Source of the DNA: Chloroflexota bacterium
GTDB lineage: Bacteria; Chloroflexota; Anaerolineae; B4-G1; SLSP01
Assembly: GCA_019873645.1 (NCBI GenBank)
Contig: JAIOAX010000046.1
Location: 1-36,840 of the forward strand
DNA length: 36,840 bases
Direction: 5' to 3'
Shown here piece by piece: positions 15,541 through 23,801 of the stretch (its first letter is position 1; every line of letters starts with the position of its first letter). Made by a program: the position numbers and the translations under genes. The notes beneath the pieces are model-generated. The model did no database searches and was not told where the DNA came from. It saw only the letters and a list, made by a program, of their open reading frames with translations.

Positions 15541-15575
15541 GTAATTCGTAATTCGCCATTCGTAATTCGCCATTC
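15541..15575. repeat. Heptamer array, 5 units (GTAATTC/GCCATTC)
   Basis: Five exact 7-bp units, GTAATTC or GCCATTC, end one base before the TAGGAGGT ribosome binding site of lnt. Confidence 0.85.
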
Positions 15576-15593
15576 GTAGGAGGTAACGCGCTT

Positions 15594-17087
15594 ATGAAAA
15601 CCTTAACCTTCAATACCATTGGGCGGGTTATTCTAGGTCTGGCGCTGGCAGCGTTAAGCGCAGTGTTGGTGACGCTGGCCTTTCCTCCTTTCAACCTTTG
15701 GTTTCTGGCGTGGTTCGCCGCCGTTCCGGCGCTGGTGGCGCAGTACCGCGTTATGCCGCGTAAGCTCTCCTCGCTGGCCTCGGCGGTGTTCAACGGCGGT
15801 TGGGTCCTCGGCTACCTGGGACCGGTCTTCGCCGGCAGCGGCCTCTTTATGGAATACCTGTGGATTTATGTGTTCATCATCTCATTTTTGGCGGACATGG
15901 GCAATCGCGCGTTTAACGAACGCACGCGATACCGCTGGTTTGTCCCCCAGGGCGTCGTCGGATGGGTGGGCATCGAGATGCTCCGTAGCTTTCTCCCCAT
16001 CGCCGGGACGTGGGGCTTCATCGCCTACACGCTGTATCGGCAGCCGTGGTTGATTCAGCCGGCCAGCATCTTCAGCATCTTCGGCGTGAGCGCGCTGATT
16101 ATGCTGGTCAACTATGCGCTAGGACTGGGGGCCCTCACGCTCTACGACCGCTATCGGGCGCCAGAAGCCGACACGCCGACGCCACAGCCCGTCACGGTGC
16201 GTCGCTGGCTCATCGGCGCCGGAGCCACGCTTGCCGCGTGGACCTTGCTGAGCCTGCTGCTCTTCCGCCGACCGACCACGCCGACGGTCAACGTCGCGGC
16301 GGTACAGCCGGGCGCCTCGGCGCTGCTCGCCGCGTTCGAGGGGCTGGATGACAAAGTCGCCGCGGTTTCGGCGCAGATGCTCGCGCAAACCCGTGAGGCC
16401 GCCGCGCGGGGCGCAGAACTCATCGTCTGGCCGGAAGGGGCCATGCCGTTTGATCCGCAGGTGGAAGACCGGCTCGGCTTGCGCGACCTGGCCCGCGAAA
16501 CCGGCGCGCATCTGGCGGTCGGCTATGGCATTTTGTCAGACGCCGGGCTGCGCAACGAGGCCACCGTCATCAACCCCCAGGGTGAATTTCTGGGCGTCTT
16601 TGGCAAAGATCACCCGGTCACATTTGGCGGCGAGACGAGCCTGACGCGCGGGACGTATCCCGTGTACGACACCCCGCTCGGCAAGCTCGGCACCATCATC
16701 TGCTACGACCTTGATTTCACCGACACAGCGCGCAAGCTGGCGCGCCAGGGCGCGCAAATCATCGCCGTTCCCTCCAACGATTGGAGCGCCATCACCTACA
16801 AGCACTACACCCACCTCGTCTTCCGCGCCGTTGAGAACCGCGTGACGATGATCAAAGCCGACGGCAGCTTCGATTCGGCGGTCATTGATCCCTACGGGCG
16901 CATCCTGGCCCTGGAGACGCTTCCCGAAGGCGGCGCGGCCACCCTCGTCACCACAGCGCCGCGCGGCACGGCCAACGCGCCGGCCATCTTCCTGGGCGAC
17001 TGGATCGGCTGGTTGAACCTGGCGGGTATGGTCTTCTTCACGTTTGGCAGTGGGTGGTTAGTTAAAAAAGCAGGAGTTGTGAAATGA
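15594..17087 (+). CDS. lnt: Apolipoprotein N-acyltransferase Lnt
   Basis: This enzyme adds the third acyl chain to the N-terminal cysteine of lipoproteins at the outer face of the plasma membrane. The 497-residue protein has about six to seven N-terminal helices (to about 225), then a carbon-nitrogen hydrolase domain with the catalytic triad Glu281 (WPEGAMPF), Lys338 (GKDHPVTFGGE) and Cys370 (IICYDLDF), and a final C-terminal helix. Start and ribosome binding site (TAGGAGGT, nine bases before) are clear. Its ATGA overlaps the adenosine kinase gene. It follows the sugar cluster, which is consistent with an envelope role. Confidence 0.92.
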   Translation: MKTLTFNTIGRVILGLALAALSAVLVTLAFPPFNLWFLAWFAAVPALVAQYRVMPRKLSSLASAVFNGGWVLGYLGPVFAGSGLFMEYLWIYVFIISFLADMGNRAFNERTRYRWFVPQGVVGWVGIEMLRSFLPIAGTWGFIAYTLYRQPWLIQPASIFSIFGVSALIMLVNYALGLGALTLYDRYRAPEADTPTPQPVTVRRWLIGAGATLAAWTLLSLLLFRRPTTPTVNVAAVQPGASALLAAFEGLDDKVAAVSAQMLAQTREAAARGAELIVWPEGAMPFDPQVEDRLGLRDLARETGAHLAVGYGILSDAGLRNEATVINPQGEFLGVFGKDHPVTFGGETSLTRGTYPVYDTPLGKLGTIICYDLDFTDTARKLARQGAQIIAVPSNDWSAITYKHYTHLVFRAVENRVTMIKADGSFDSAVIDPYGRILALETLPEGGAATLVTTAPRGTANAPAIFLGDWIGWLNLAGMVFFTFGSGWLVKKAGVVK

Positions 17088-18049
17088 AAATTGTTGTGAC
17101 CGGGTCAATTGCTTTCGATTATTTGATGTCCTTCCCCGGCAATTTTATGGAACATATCAAGCCGGACAAACTCAACAAATTGAGTCTCAGTTTCCTGGTA
17201 GATGAAATGCGTAAGCAATACGGCGGGTGCGCACCGAATATCGCCTTCACGCTGGCGCTGCTCGGCGAGCGGCCCGTGGTGATGGGAACGGCGGGACAGG
17301 ACTTTGGGGATTACCGCGCCTGGCTTGAGGCGCACGGCGTGGACACTTCCGGTGTGCGCATCATTCCCGACATGTTCACCGCGTCGTTTTTTGTCAGCAC
17401 CGACCGGCAACATAACCAGATTGCTAGCTTCTACACCGGCGCGATGGCTTATGCCCGCGAGTTGTCGTTCTACGATGTGCAGGGGCCGGTAGACCTGACC
17501 ATCATCTCTCCTAACGATCCACAGGCCATGCAAAAGTATCCGGTGGAATGTAAAGCCCTGGGCATCCCCTACATTTACGATCCCAGCCAGCAGATTGTGC
17601 GGCTGGACGGGGCGACATTACGGGAAGGTGTCGAAGGGGCGGATATGCTGATCGTCAATGATTACGAATACGAGCTGCTTAAGGATCGCACCGGCATGAG
17701 CGATGCGGACATGCGTGCGGCCGTGAAACGCGCCGTCATCGTCACCCGCGGCGAGCACGGCTCGCTGATTTGCGCCGACGGCGAGGAAATCAATGTGCCG
17801 GTCGTCCCCCCAAAACAGGCGCTTGATCCCACCGGCGTCGGCGACGCCTATCGTGCCGGCCTCATCAAGGGATTGGCGCTGGGGTTGCCGTGGCGCATCT
17901 GCGGACAGATCGGCGCCCTGGCCGCGACCTACGTGCTCGAAACGCCCGGCCCGCAGACGCACACTTATACCCTGGCAACATTCAGGGAGCGTTATAAGGC
18001 GACATTCGGAGATGACGCATTTACTGGTATAATCACAGGAGAACTATGA
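17084..18049 (+). CDS. PfkB-family kinase, probably adenosine kinase
   Basis: A 321-residue ribokinase-fold protein. The N-terminal MKIVVTGSIAFDYLMSFPG, the QYGGCAPNIAFTLALLG segment and the ATP-site motif DPTGVGDAYRAG (about 248-259, catalytic Asp254) mark the PfkB family. The segment ISPNDPQAM and the long N-terminal lid match bacterial adenosine-kinase-like members. AhcY, which makes adenosine, is encoded 0.9 kb downstream, and removal of adenosine by this kinase would pull the AhcY reaction forward. Ribose or another nucleoside is an alternative substrate. The start codon overlaps the lnt stop (ATGA), with CAGGAG upstream. Confidence 0.8.
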   Translation: MKIVVTGSIAFDYLMSFPGNFMEHIKPDKLNKLSLSFLVDEMRKQYGGCAPNIAFTLALLGERPVVMGTAGQDFGDYRAWLEAHGVDTSGVRIIPDMFTASFFVSTDRQHNQIASFYTGAMAYARELSFYDVQGPVDLTIISPNDPQAMQKYPVECKALGIPYIYDPSQQIVRLDGATLREGVEGADMLIVNDYEYELLKDRTGMSDADMRAAVKRAVIVTRGEHGSLICADGEEINVPVVPPKQALDPTGVGDAYRAGLIKGLALGLPWRICGQIGALAATYVLETPGPQTHTYTLATFRERYKATFGDDAFTGIITGEL

Positions 18050-18071
18050 GGCGTTTACCGGGTGTCACCTG

Positions 18072-18080
18072 TGCTATTAT
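18072..18080 (+). promoter_or_regulatory. Extended -10 promoter before the toxin-antitoxin pair
   Basis: TGC directly precedes TATTAT (18075-18080), the arrangement of an extended -10 promoter that needs little or no -35 box. A short palindrome, GGTGTCACC (18061-18069), lies immediately upstream and could be an operator for the antitoxin; this is inference from position only. Confidence 0.4.
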
Positions 18081-18146
18081 AGAAATAACCATCAGACAAG
18101 TGGGGGTAGTAAATCAGAGATGCCTACCCATACGAAGGAGGAGGCT

Positions 18147-18440
18147 ATGTTGAGCCTTAAAGATATTCCTGGTGATATCCAGGTCATTGAAAAAGAAGGG
18201 CAACCTGAATGGGCTGTGATTCCATATCCGGCCTACCAACGCTTGCTGGCGGAACTAGAGGCATTTCAATACAGGGACCTTTTTGAGCAGACCATAGATG
18301 AAGATGAATATGACGAAACGAAAGATGCGCTCATTGCTTTATTAAAAGGCCCCACAGACTTGGCCGAACGTCACGAAGAAATCCTGCGCGAAGCAGTGCA
18401 GCTATACAGCGGTTGGACGTGCAAAGAACCATTGAAATGA
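18147..18440 (+). CDS. Antitoxin-like protein (Phd/YefM type) of a type II pair
   Basis: A 97-residue acidic protein beginning MLSLKDIPGDIQVIEKEGQPEWAVIPYPAYQRLLAELEA, which resembles Phd/prevent-host-death antitoxins: an N-terminal DNA-binding half with a 'G-x-P-x-WAVIPYPxYxxLLxxLE' stretch and an acidic C-terminal half that would wrap the toxin. The ATG at 18147 is chosen for its strong GGAGGAGG site; a start at 18120 would have none. It overlaps the PIN toxin gene by four bases (ATGA). It would neutralise that toxin and probably represses its own promoter. Confidence 0.75.
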   Translation: MLSLKDIPGDIQVIEKEGQPEWAVIPYPAYQRLLAELEAFQYRDLFEQTIDEDEYDETKDALIALLKGPTDLAERHEEILREAVQLYSGWTCKEPLK

Positions 18441-18850
18441 TTGCCGTAGCCGACACAGGATTTGTTCTGGCCGTTGCCATTGCTACCGATCGCTGGCATA
18501 GCGAGTGTGTTGCCCTCTATCGCCAGCATCGGCGCATATATCTGCCGCAGACCGGTCTGTCAGAAACCGCCTACTTGTTGACGCGAGAGGGCGGAAACCT
18601 GACCACTGCTCGCTTCCTGGAAAATCTACCGCAAAGCAAATACAGGCTTGTTGCTCTGGCCGATGCCGATATCCAGATGGCAGCCAATTATCTCAAGCAA
18701 TATGCAGATGCACGCCTTGACTTTGTAGATGTCTCTGTGGCTGTCATCGCAGAGCGTCTGGCCGTTCGCCGTATTTTGACGCTCGATCAACGTGATTTCA
18801 ACATCTTGCGTCCAACGGTCTGGAAATACTTTGAATTGTTGCCTGGATAG
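18437..18850 (+). CDS. PIN-domain toxin (VapC-like)
   Basis: A 137-residue PIN-domain ribonuclease. It begins MIAVADTGFVLAVAIATDRWH (first catalytic Asp6), has a conserved Glu in LSETAYLL, and ends with DARLDFVDVSVAVIAERL and ILTLDQRDF, which supply the remaining acidic residues of the metal site. Such toxins cleave RNA, often tRNA or rRNA, when freed from the antitoxin; the target here is unknown. The start overlaps the antitoxin stop, so the pair is translationally coupled. An in-frame ATG at 18413 lies inside the antitoxin and is less likely. The pair splits adenosine kinase from ahcY. Confidence 0.85.
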   Translation: MIAVADTGFVLAVAIATDRWHSECVALYRQHRRIYLPQTGLSETAYLLTREGGNLTTARFLENLPQSKYRLVALADADIQMAANYLKQYADARLDFVDVSVAVIAERLAVRRILTLDQRDFNILRPTVWKYFELLPG

Positions 18851-18902
18851 CAAAGTGGAATCAACTCTAAACAAGAACAACCTGCAAGGAGTCAACAAAC
18901 TA

Positions 18903-20165
18903 ATGAAAAAATACCACGTCAAGGACTTAGATTTAGCCCCTTCCGGGCGGTTGCGCATGGAGTGGGCGGAGCGGGAGATGCCGGTGTTGCGGCAAATCCG
19001 CGAACGTTTTGCGGTGGAGCAGCCGCTCAAGGGCGTGCGCCTGTCGGCGTGTCTCCACGTCACCACCGAAACCGGCAATCTGGCACGCGTGCTCCAGGCC
19101 GGCGGCGCGGACCTCGTCCTGGTTGCCAGCAACCCCTTGAGCACCCAGGACGATGTGGCGGCGGCGCTCGTCACCTACGACGAGATTCCCGTCTACGCCA
19201 TCAAGGGCGAAGACAACGCCACCTACTACGAGCACATCCACGCCGCGCTGGATCACCGGCCGCACATGACGATGGACGACGGAGCCGACCTGGTCAGCGT
19301 CCTGCACAAAGAGCGCCGCGAAGCGCTCGGCAACATCATCGGCGGGACCGAGGAGACGACCACCGGCGTCATTCGCCTGCGGGCTATGGCGAAAGAGGGC
19401 GCGCTGGAGTACCCCATCATCGCCGTCAACGACGCGATGACCAAACACCTGTTCGACAACCGCTACGGTACCGGCCAGTCCACCCTCGACGGCATTATCC
19501 GCGCGACCAACGTGCTCATTGCCGGCAAAACCGTCGTCGTTGCCGGGTACGGCTGGTGCAGTCGCGGGATTGCGATGCGCGCTAAGGGGATGGGCGGCAA
19601 TGTCATCGTCACCGAGGTTGATCCGCTCAAGGCGCTCGAAGCGGTGATGGACGGTTTCCGCGTGATGCCGATGCTCGAAGCGGCGCCCATCGGCGACATC
19701 TTCGTCACCTCCACGGGCGACATCAACGTGGTGGATCGGCAACATTTTGCAGTGATGAAGGACGGCGCCATCGTCTGCAACTCCGGGCACTTCAACGTGG
19801 AGTTGAACCTGCCCGCATTGGCCGAAATGGCCGTCGGCGCGCCGCGGCGGATTCGCCCCTTTGTCGAACAGTATACACTGGCCGATGGACGGCGGATCAA
19901 CGTCTTGGGCGAAGGCCGCCTGGTGAACCTCGCCGCCGCCGAAGGCCATCCTAGCGCGGTGATGGACATGTCCTTCGCCAACCAGGCATTGTGCGCCGAG
20001 TACATGCGCGTCCACGCCGACGAGTTGGAACACACCGTCTACGCCGTCCCCGAGGTCATTGATCAGACCATCGCCCGGCTCAAACTGGCGGCTATGGGCG
20101 TGAAAATTGACGAGTTGACCGAGGAACAAAAACGGTATCTGGAATCCTGGCGGGAAGGGACGTAG
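18903..20165 (+). CDS. ahcY: Adenosylhomocysteinase (S-adenosylhomocysteine hydrolase)
   Basis: This NAD-dependent enzyme splits S-adenosylhomocysteine into adenosine and homocysteine, which clears the by-product of methyl transfer. At 420 residues it is the short form, lacking the insertion of long bacterial enzymes. Visible motifs are LHVTTET (His52), MDDGADL, GGTEETTTG (Glu151), NDAMTKHLFDN (Lys181 and Asp185), the NAD loop GYGWCSRG (215-222) and GHFNVE. The ATG at 18903 has AAGGAG upstream; the frame is open further upstream but into the PIN gene. It is downstream of the probable adenosine kinase, separated by the toxin-antitoxin pair. Confidence 0.95.
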   Translation: MKKYHVKDLDLAPSGRLRMEWAEREMPVLRQIRERFAVEQPLKGVRLSACLHVTTETGNLARVLQAGGADLVLVASNPLSTQDDVAAALVTYDEIPVYAIKGEDNATYYEHIHAALDHRPHMTMDDGADLVSVLHKERREALGNIIGGTEETTTGVIRLRAMAKEGALEYPIIAVNDAMTKHLFDNRYGTGQSTLDGIIRATNVLIAGKTVVVAGYGWCSRGIAMRAKGMGGNVIVTEVDPLKALEAVMDGFRVMPMLEAAPIGDIFVTSTGDINVVDRQHFAVMKDGAIVCNSGHFNVELNLPALAEMAVGAPRRIRPFVEQYTLADGRRINVLGEGRLVNLAAAEGHPSAVMDMSFANQALCAEYMRVHADELEHTVYAVPEVIDQTIARLKLAAMGVKIDELTEEQKRYLESWREGT

Positions 20166-20222
20166 AACAGCCGATGTGAGCGTGGAACTTGTTGCGGGTG
20201 GCCTGAGACAATCAACAAATCA

Positions 20223-21098
20223 CTAAATCAGCACATCTGATAACCGCAGATCATCACGGCGGACAATGCCGCCCATGGTCACATGCTCGGCAATCTCACG
20301 CAAAGTTTGTCCGGTTTCGGGATGGCGGTATTCCGGCGCCAGGTCGGCGAGCGGCACGGCAAGATGCGCATACTTGAGGATGTCGGGGTCAGGAATGTGG
20401 CATGAACCGATGTCCAGGATGTCTGTGTTGTACAGGGCAATGTCCAGAGCAATGGTGCGCGGGGAATGCTTGTCTGATGTGTGCACGCGCCCCAGTTGCT
20501 GCTCGATATCCAATAGTACCTGGTCTTTCAAATCCGCTGCCGCCAATGGCGTCTCGAGCAACACGGCTGCGTTAAGGAAGTTTGGCTGATCCAGATTGCC
20601 GATGGGGAGCGTCTCATAAACCGGGGAGACCGCCAGCAAGGTGCAGCGTTCTGTCAGTAGCCGCGTGGCGGAGAGCAAGTTTTCTTCGGGATGAATGTTG
20701 GAACTCAGCGCCACGAAAACGCGATGGGGCCGTTCTAACATATCGGCGCGGGTACGATAGATTTCTACACCGACGGAACGGGCAAAGCGCAGTGCTCCGG
20801 GTTTTTCTACTCGCACCTGTGCCGCTTCAACGCGCGGGTCGGTGAAACAAACCTGTGCGATTTCTGCCGCCAGCCGCTCCACGGTGAAAAAACGCGAGGC
20901 TTCTACCAGGGCAATCACTTGTTTGGTGAGGGTACGATAGTTCACAGTATCGGCAATTTGATCGGAGATGCCGGCAGGGCGCAAATCTGTGAAAAGGGTC
21001 ATGTTGATCAGCACGTCCTGCCGGTTGCGGCGCTCCTCGTCGTTAATTCCGATGATCGTTCTTAGCGACAGGTCTTTGATGTAAATCTGGTCGGGCAT
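20223..21098 (-). CDS. folB-folK: FolB-FolK fusion: dihydroneopterin aldolase plus HPPK-like domain
   Basis: A 291-residue fusion for two consecutive folate steps. The FolB domain (1-118) makes 6-hydroxymethyl-dihydropterin and has the GINDEER motif (Glu21/22), VNY, VERLAAEIAQ and the catalytic-lysine VEKPGALRFA (Lys99). The FolK domain (about 124-275) pyrophosphorylates that product; VFVALSSNIHPEENL, SPVYETLP, QPNFLNAAVLLET and PRTIALDIALY are present. The usual magnesium-binding pair is DLD; here the first Asp is Ala217 (codon GCT), while Asp219 remains. This may weaken the kinase step or reflect a lineage variant. The gene overlaps nothing and follows the maturase gene by 23 bases on the same strand. 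Confidence 0.9.
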   Translation of the reverse strand: MPDQIYIKDLSLRTIIGINDEERRNRQDVLINMTLFTDLRPAGISDQIADTVNYRTLTKQVIALVEASRFFTVERLAAEIAQVCFTDPRVEAAQVRVEKPGALRFARSVGVEIYRTRADMLERPHRVFVALSSNIHPEENLLSATRLLTERCTLLAVSPVYETLPIGNLDQPNFLNAAVLLETPLAAADLKDQVLLDIEQQLGRVHTSDKHSPRTIALDIALYNTDILDIGSCHIPDPDILKYAHLAVPLADLAPEYRHPETGQTLREIAEHVTMGGIVRRDDLRLSDVLI

Positions 21099-21121
21099 GC
21101 CGTCCTCCTGTTAATTGTGCT

Positions 21122-22447
21122 TCAATTTTTGAACATTCGTCCGTGACAGTGCTTGAACTTCCTGCCGCTCCCGCATGGACACGGATCGTTGCGCCGGGCG
21201 TGTGCCAAGCGCGCCGTCAGTTCCGCCTCTTCTTGAGCCAGACGCTGCATTACACTGGCGGGGGCGCGGCGCTGCCGTAATGCCTCGGCCATCATCCGCA
21301 TGGGACGCTCAATGTGGGTGAAGAAGGCTTTGTAGCCCGCACAGAGATAGTTGAGTCCCGGTGCCCCGTTAGCCGCGACCAGGAGGCGGTCTTTGGGACA
21401 GCCGCCGTTGCAGATAAAACGCACTTCGCAGTCAAGACACTGCTGCGGAAGCGTGTCACGCTTGGCTTGCCCGAACGCCCGCTGCGTCTCTGAGGCAACC
21501 ATCTCGGTGAGCGGCGTCTCCATAATGTTGCCGAGGCGGTAGCGCGGCTCGACAAAGTGATCGCAGGCATAGAGGTCGCCGTTGTGCTCCAGCGCCAGCT
21601 CCAGGCCGCACGTCGGCTCGCAGACGCACAACCCCGGCCTCTCGCCTGCCCACGCGGCCAGCGCCACATCGAAAATTTGCACGTAGACGCGCCCTACGTC
21701 GTGGCGTACCCACTCGTCGAATACGCCGCTGAGAAAATCCCCGTATTGCTGCGCAGTGACAGAATGTGCGGTGAGTGCCGTCCCTTCTTGATCGCCGGCG
21801 TCGTTGACGCGTCGCACGATGGGGATGAACTGGATGAACTGCGCCCCTACCTCATCGCGGAAAAAGCAGTAGACCTCAAGGGGGTGAGCAGCGTTGGCCT
21901 GATGCACGGTACAGAGGATGTTGTACGCGACGCCGTGCTTCTGAAGGATATCTCGCCCGCGCATCACCCGTTCCCACGTGGGCGCGCCGCCCTTGTCGCG
22001 GCGGTAGGCGTCGTGCAACGCCTGCGGCCCATCCAGGCTCAGCCCGATGAGGAAGTTGTGAGCTTTGAAGAATTCGCCCCACGCCTCGTTCAGCAGTGTC
22101 CCGTTGGTTTGCAGCGCGTTGACAATGCGCATCCCAGGACGGCGGTACTTTTCCTGCAAGGCGACGGCGCGCGCGAAGAATTCGATACCCATCAACAGCG
22201 GTTCGCCGCCTTGCCAGCCAAACGTGACCTCCGGGACGCGCTGCGCCTCAATGTACTGCCGGGTGAAACTGTCCAGCACCGCGTCGGGCATGCGAAAATC
22301 GCTGCCGGGGTACAACTTCTCTTTGGGAAGGTAGTAACAGTAGCTACAGTTGAGATTGCACACCGGCCCGCGCGGCTTCACCATCACATGAAACGCACGC
22401 GGGCCGGCGTTGGAACGTTCCGACGTTTGCACACTCAAACGGTCCAA
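21122..22447 (-). CDS. Radical SAM sulfatase-maturase-like protein with SEC-C tail
   Basis: A 441-residue protein of the anaerobic sulfatase-maturating (AtsB/ChuR-like) group. The radical SAM cluster motif is CNLNCSYC (Cys30, 34, 37), followed by QGGEP, NGTLL, SLDGP, then SPASM cysteines (CVCEPTCG, CDHF, CLDCEVRFICNGGCPKD). The last about 20 residues are a SEC-C zinc motif (DPCPCGSGRKFKHCHG). Known members convert an active-site Cys or Ser of sulfatases to formylglycine; relatives modify peptides. No sulfatase is in the window, so the substrate is unknown. The start is a TTG at 22447, three bases after the rhamnose isomerase stop, without a clear ribosome binding site; translational coupling is likely. 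Confidence 0.88.
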   Translation of the reverse strand: MDRLSVQTSERSNAGPRAFHVMVKPRGPVCNLNCSYCYYLPKEKLYPGSDFRMPDAVLDSFTRQYIEAQRVPEVTFGWQGGEPLLMGIEFFARAVALQEKYRRPGMRIVNALQTNGTLLNEAWGEFFKAHNFLIGLSLDGPQALHDAYRRDKGGAPTWERVMRGRDILQKHGVAYNILCTVHQANAAHPLEVYCFFRDEVGAQFIQFIPIVRRVNDAGDQEGTALTAHSVTAQQYGDFLSGVFDEWVRHDVGRVYVQIFDVALAAWAGERPGLCVCEPTCGLELALEHNGDLYACDHFVEPRYRLGNIMETPLTEMVASETQRAFGQAKRDTLPQQCLDCEVRFICNGGCPKDRLLVAANGAPGLNYLCAGYKAFFTHIERPMRMMAEALRQRRAPASVMQRLAQEEAELTARLAHARRNDPCPCGSGRKFKHCHGRMFKN

Positions 22448-22450
22448 CGC

Positions 22451-23692
22451 TTATTGATAGCCGCCGCTGGTCTCGACGAGGCCGCGTTGCTTGCGGATTT
22501 GCTCTTCGTAGCCGCTGGCCCAATAAGCGGCGATAGGATCCACCGGCACGCCCATTTCCTCGCGGACGACGGCCAGCAATGGGCGGACATCGTAGCGGAA
22601 GGCCTCGGTGAGGATACGGTGCGCGCCCAGGACGTCGCCGGCGGCCTGCGCGGCGGCCAGTTGCGGACGCGGCACGAGCAACGCTTTCGCATACGCCTCC
22701 TGGCAGTTGAGCACCGAGTAGATCATCGGCGCCAACTTGCCCTCGATGGCATGCGACTGGTCAATCATATAAGCGACGTTGAGGGCCGTGGTGTGTGCCG
22801 GTTCGGAAGCGCCCAGTTCGGCATCGGTCAGCTCGTTGTAGATGAGAAACAGCTCATAAGGATTGACCGTCCCTACGATCAGATCATCATCCGCGTACTT
22901 GCGGTTGTTGAAATGGAACCCGCCTAGCTTGCCCTCGTCGAGCAAGAAGGCCACGATTTGCTCAATGTTGACGCCCGGCGCGTGGTGTCCCAGGTCCACC
23001 AACACCTGCGCCTGCTCACCGAGCTTGAGACTGAAGGCATACGCAGTCCCCCAATCGGGGATGTCGGTGTTGTAGAACGCCGGCTCGAACAGCTTGTATT
23101 CGATGAGCATACGCCCGCCCGCCGGCAGGTGCGCGTAGACTTGCCGCAGTCCCTCCTCGAAGCGCCGCTTGCGCCCGCGCAGGCTGTCCTGTCCGGCGTA
23201 GTTCGTCCCATCGGCGAACCACAGGCTCAGGTCGCGGCTGCCGGTTTTGGTCATAATCTCACAACACTCCAGGATGTGATCCAACGCCATCTCGCGGATG
23301 CCGGGGGCGGGGTTGCCGAAGGACCCCAGCCGGTATTCATCATCCTGGAAGACGTTGGGATTGATCGCACCCAACTTGATGCCCTGCGCTTCGGCATACT
23401 CGCGCATAGCGGCATAGTCGTTATCCTCCGGCTTGTCCCAGGGAATATGCAGTGCCACCGATGGCGCAATGCCGGTCATCTTGTGGACCATCGCCGCATC
23501 GTCAATCTTATCGCGGGTGGTGACGGCGGCGCCCGGCCATGCAAACGCCTTGAAGCGCGTGCCGCTGTTTGCGTAGCCCCACGAAGGCGTCTCGATTTTC
23601 TGCGCCTTCAGCCGCGCTTTCACGGTCTCGATATCAATCCCTTTGCGCGTGACCTCTTCGACGAACAGTGCATACATGGCTCGATAATTCAT
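22451..23692 (-). CDS. rhaI: L-rhamnose isomerase (RhaI type)
   Basis: A 413-residue xylose-isomerase-like TIM barrel of the Streptomyces/Gram-positive rhamnose isomerase type. IETPSWGYANSGTRF, GIAPSVALHIPWDKPED, LGAINPNVFQDDEYRLGS, ECCEIMTKTGSRDLSLWFADGTNY, EYKLFEPAFYNTDIPDWG and VDLGHHAPGVNIE are all close to the family pattern, including the metal-binding Glu and His residues. It converts L-rhamnose to L-rhamnulose; other 6-deoxy sugars are possible. The ATG at 23692 has GGAGG upstream. No rhamnulokinase or aldolase lies nearby, and it is paired with the maturase gene downstream. Confidence 0.88.
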   Translation of the reverse strand: MNYRAMYALFVEEVTRKGIDIETVKARLKAQKIETPSWGYANSGTRFKAFAWPGAAVTTRDKIDDAAMVHKMTGIAPSVALHIPWDKPEDNDYAAMREYAEAQGIKLGAINPNVFQDDEYRLGSFGNPAPGIREMALDHILECCEIMTKTGSRDLSLWFADGTNYAGQDSLRGRKRRFEEGLRQVYAHLPAGGRMLIEYKLFEPAFYNTDIPDWGTAYAFSLKLGEQAQVLVDLGHHAPGVNIEQIVAFLLDEGKLGGFHFNNRKYADDDLIVGTVNPYELFLIYNELTDAELGASEPAHTTALNVAYMIDQSHAIEGKLAPMIYSVLNCQEAYAKALLVPRPQLAAAQAAGDVLGAHRILTEAFRYDVRPLLAVVREEMGVPVDPIAAYWASGYEEQIRKQRGLVETSGGYQ

Positions 23693-23703
23693 AAGTCCTC
23701 CGT

Positions 23704-23756
23704 TAGTCTGATAGCCGTCAGTCAGATAGTCAGAGATGAGGTGGGACAAATTGGCA
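23704..23756. repeat. ATAGTC-type short array and GGGACAAATTGGCA motif before rhaI
   Basis: A 7/8-bp array containing TAGTCTG, ATAGCCG and ATAGTCAG (23704-23735) is followed by GGGACAAATTGGCA (23743-23756). The second sequence matches 13 of 14 bases of a site in the inverted repeat at 24276-24317, upstream of the receiver gene. Both lie between rhaI and its upstream neighbour. Confidence 0.6.
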
Positions 23757-23801
23757 AGGCACTAGACAGTGGATTCATACGAGAGTTCAACCATTGGCTT
23801 G

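Noticed and set aside
6175..15575. CRISPR array as an explanation for the repeats
   Set aside because: Units are 7-9 bases without spacers, vary in sequence at each junction, and no cas genes are present.
18933..20129. Long minus-strand open frame (398 codons) opposite ahcY
   Set aside because: It mirrors ahcY, which has a full set of conserved motifs; no domain is visible in the antisense product.
21557..22927. Long plus-strand open frame (456 codons) opposite the maturase and rhamnose isomerase
   Set aside because: It is antisense to two well-supported enzymes, spans their junction, and its translation has no recognisable domain; it results from high GC content.
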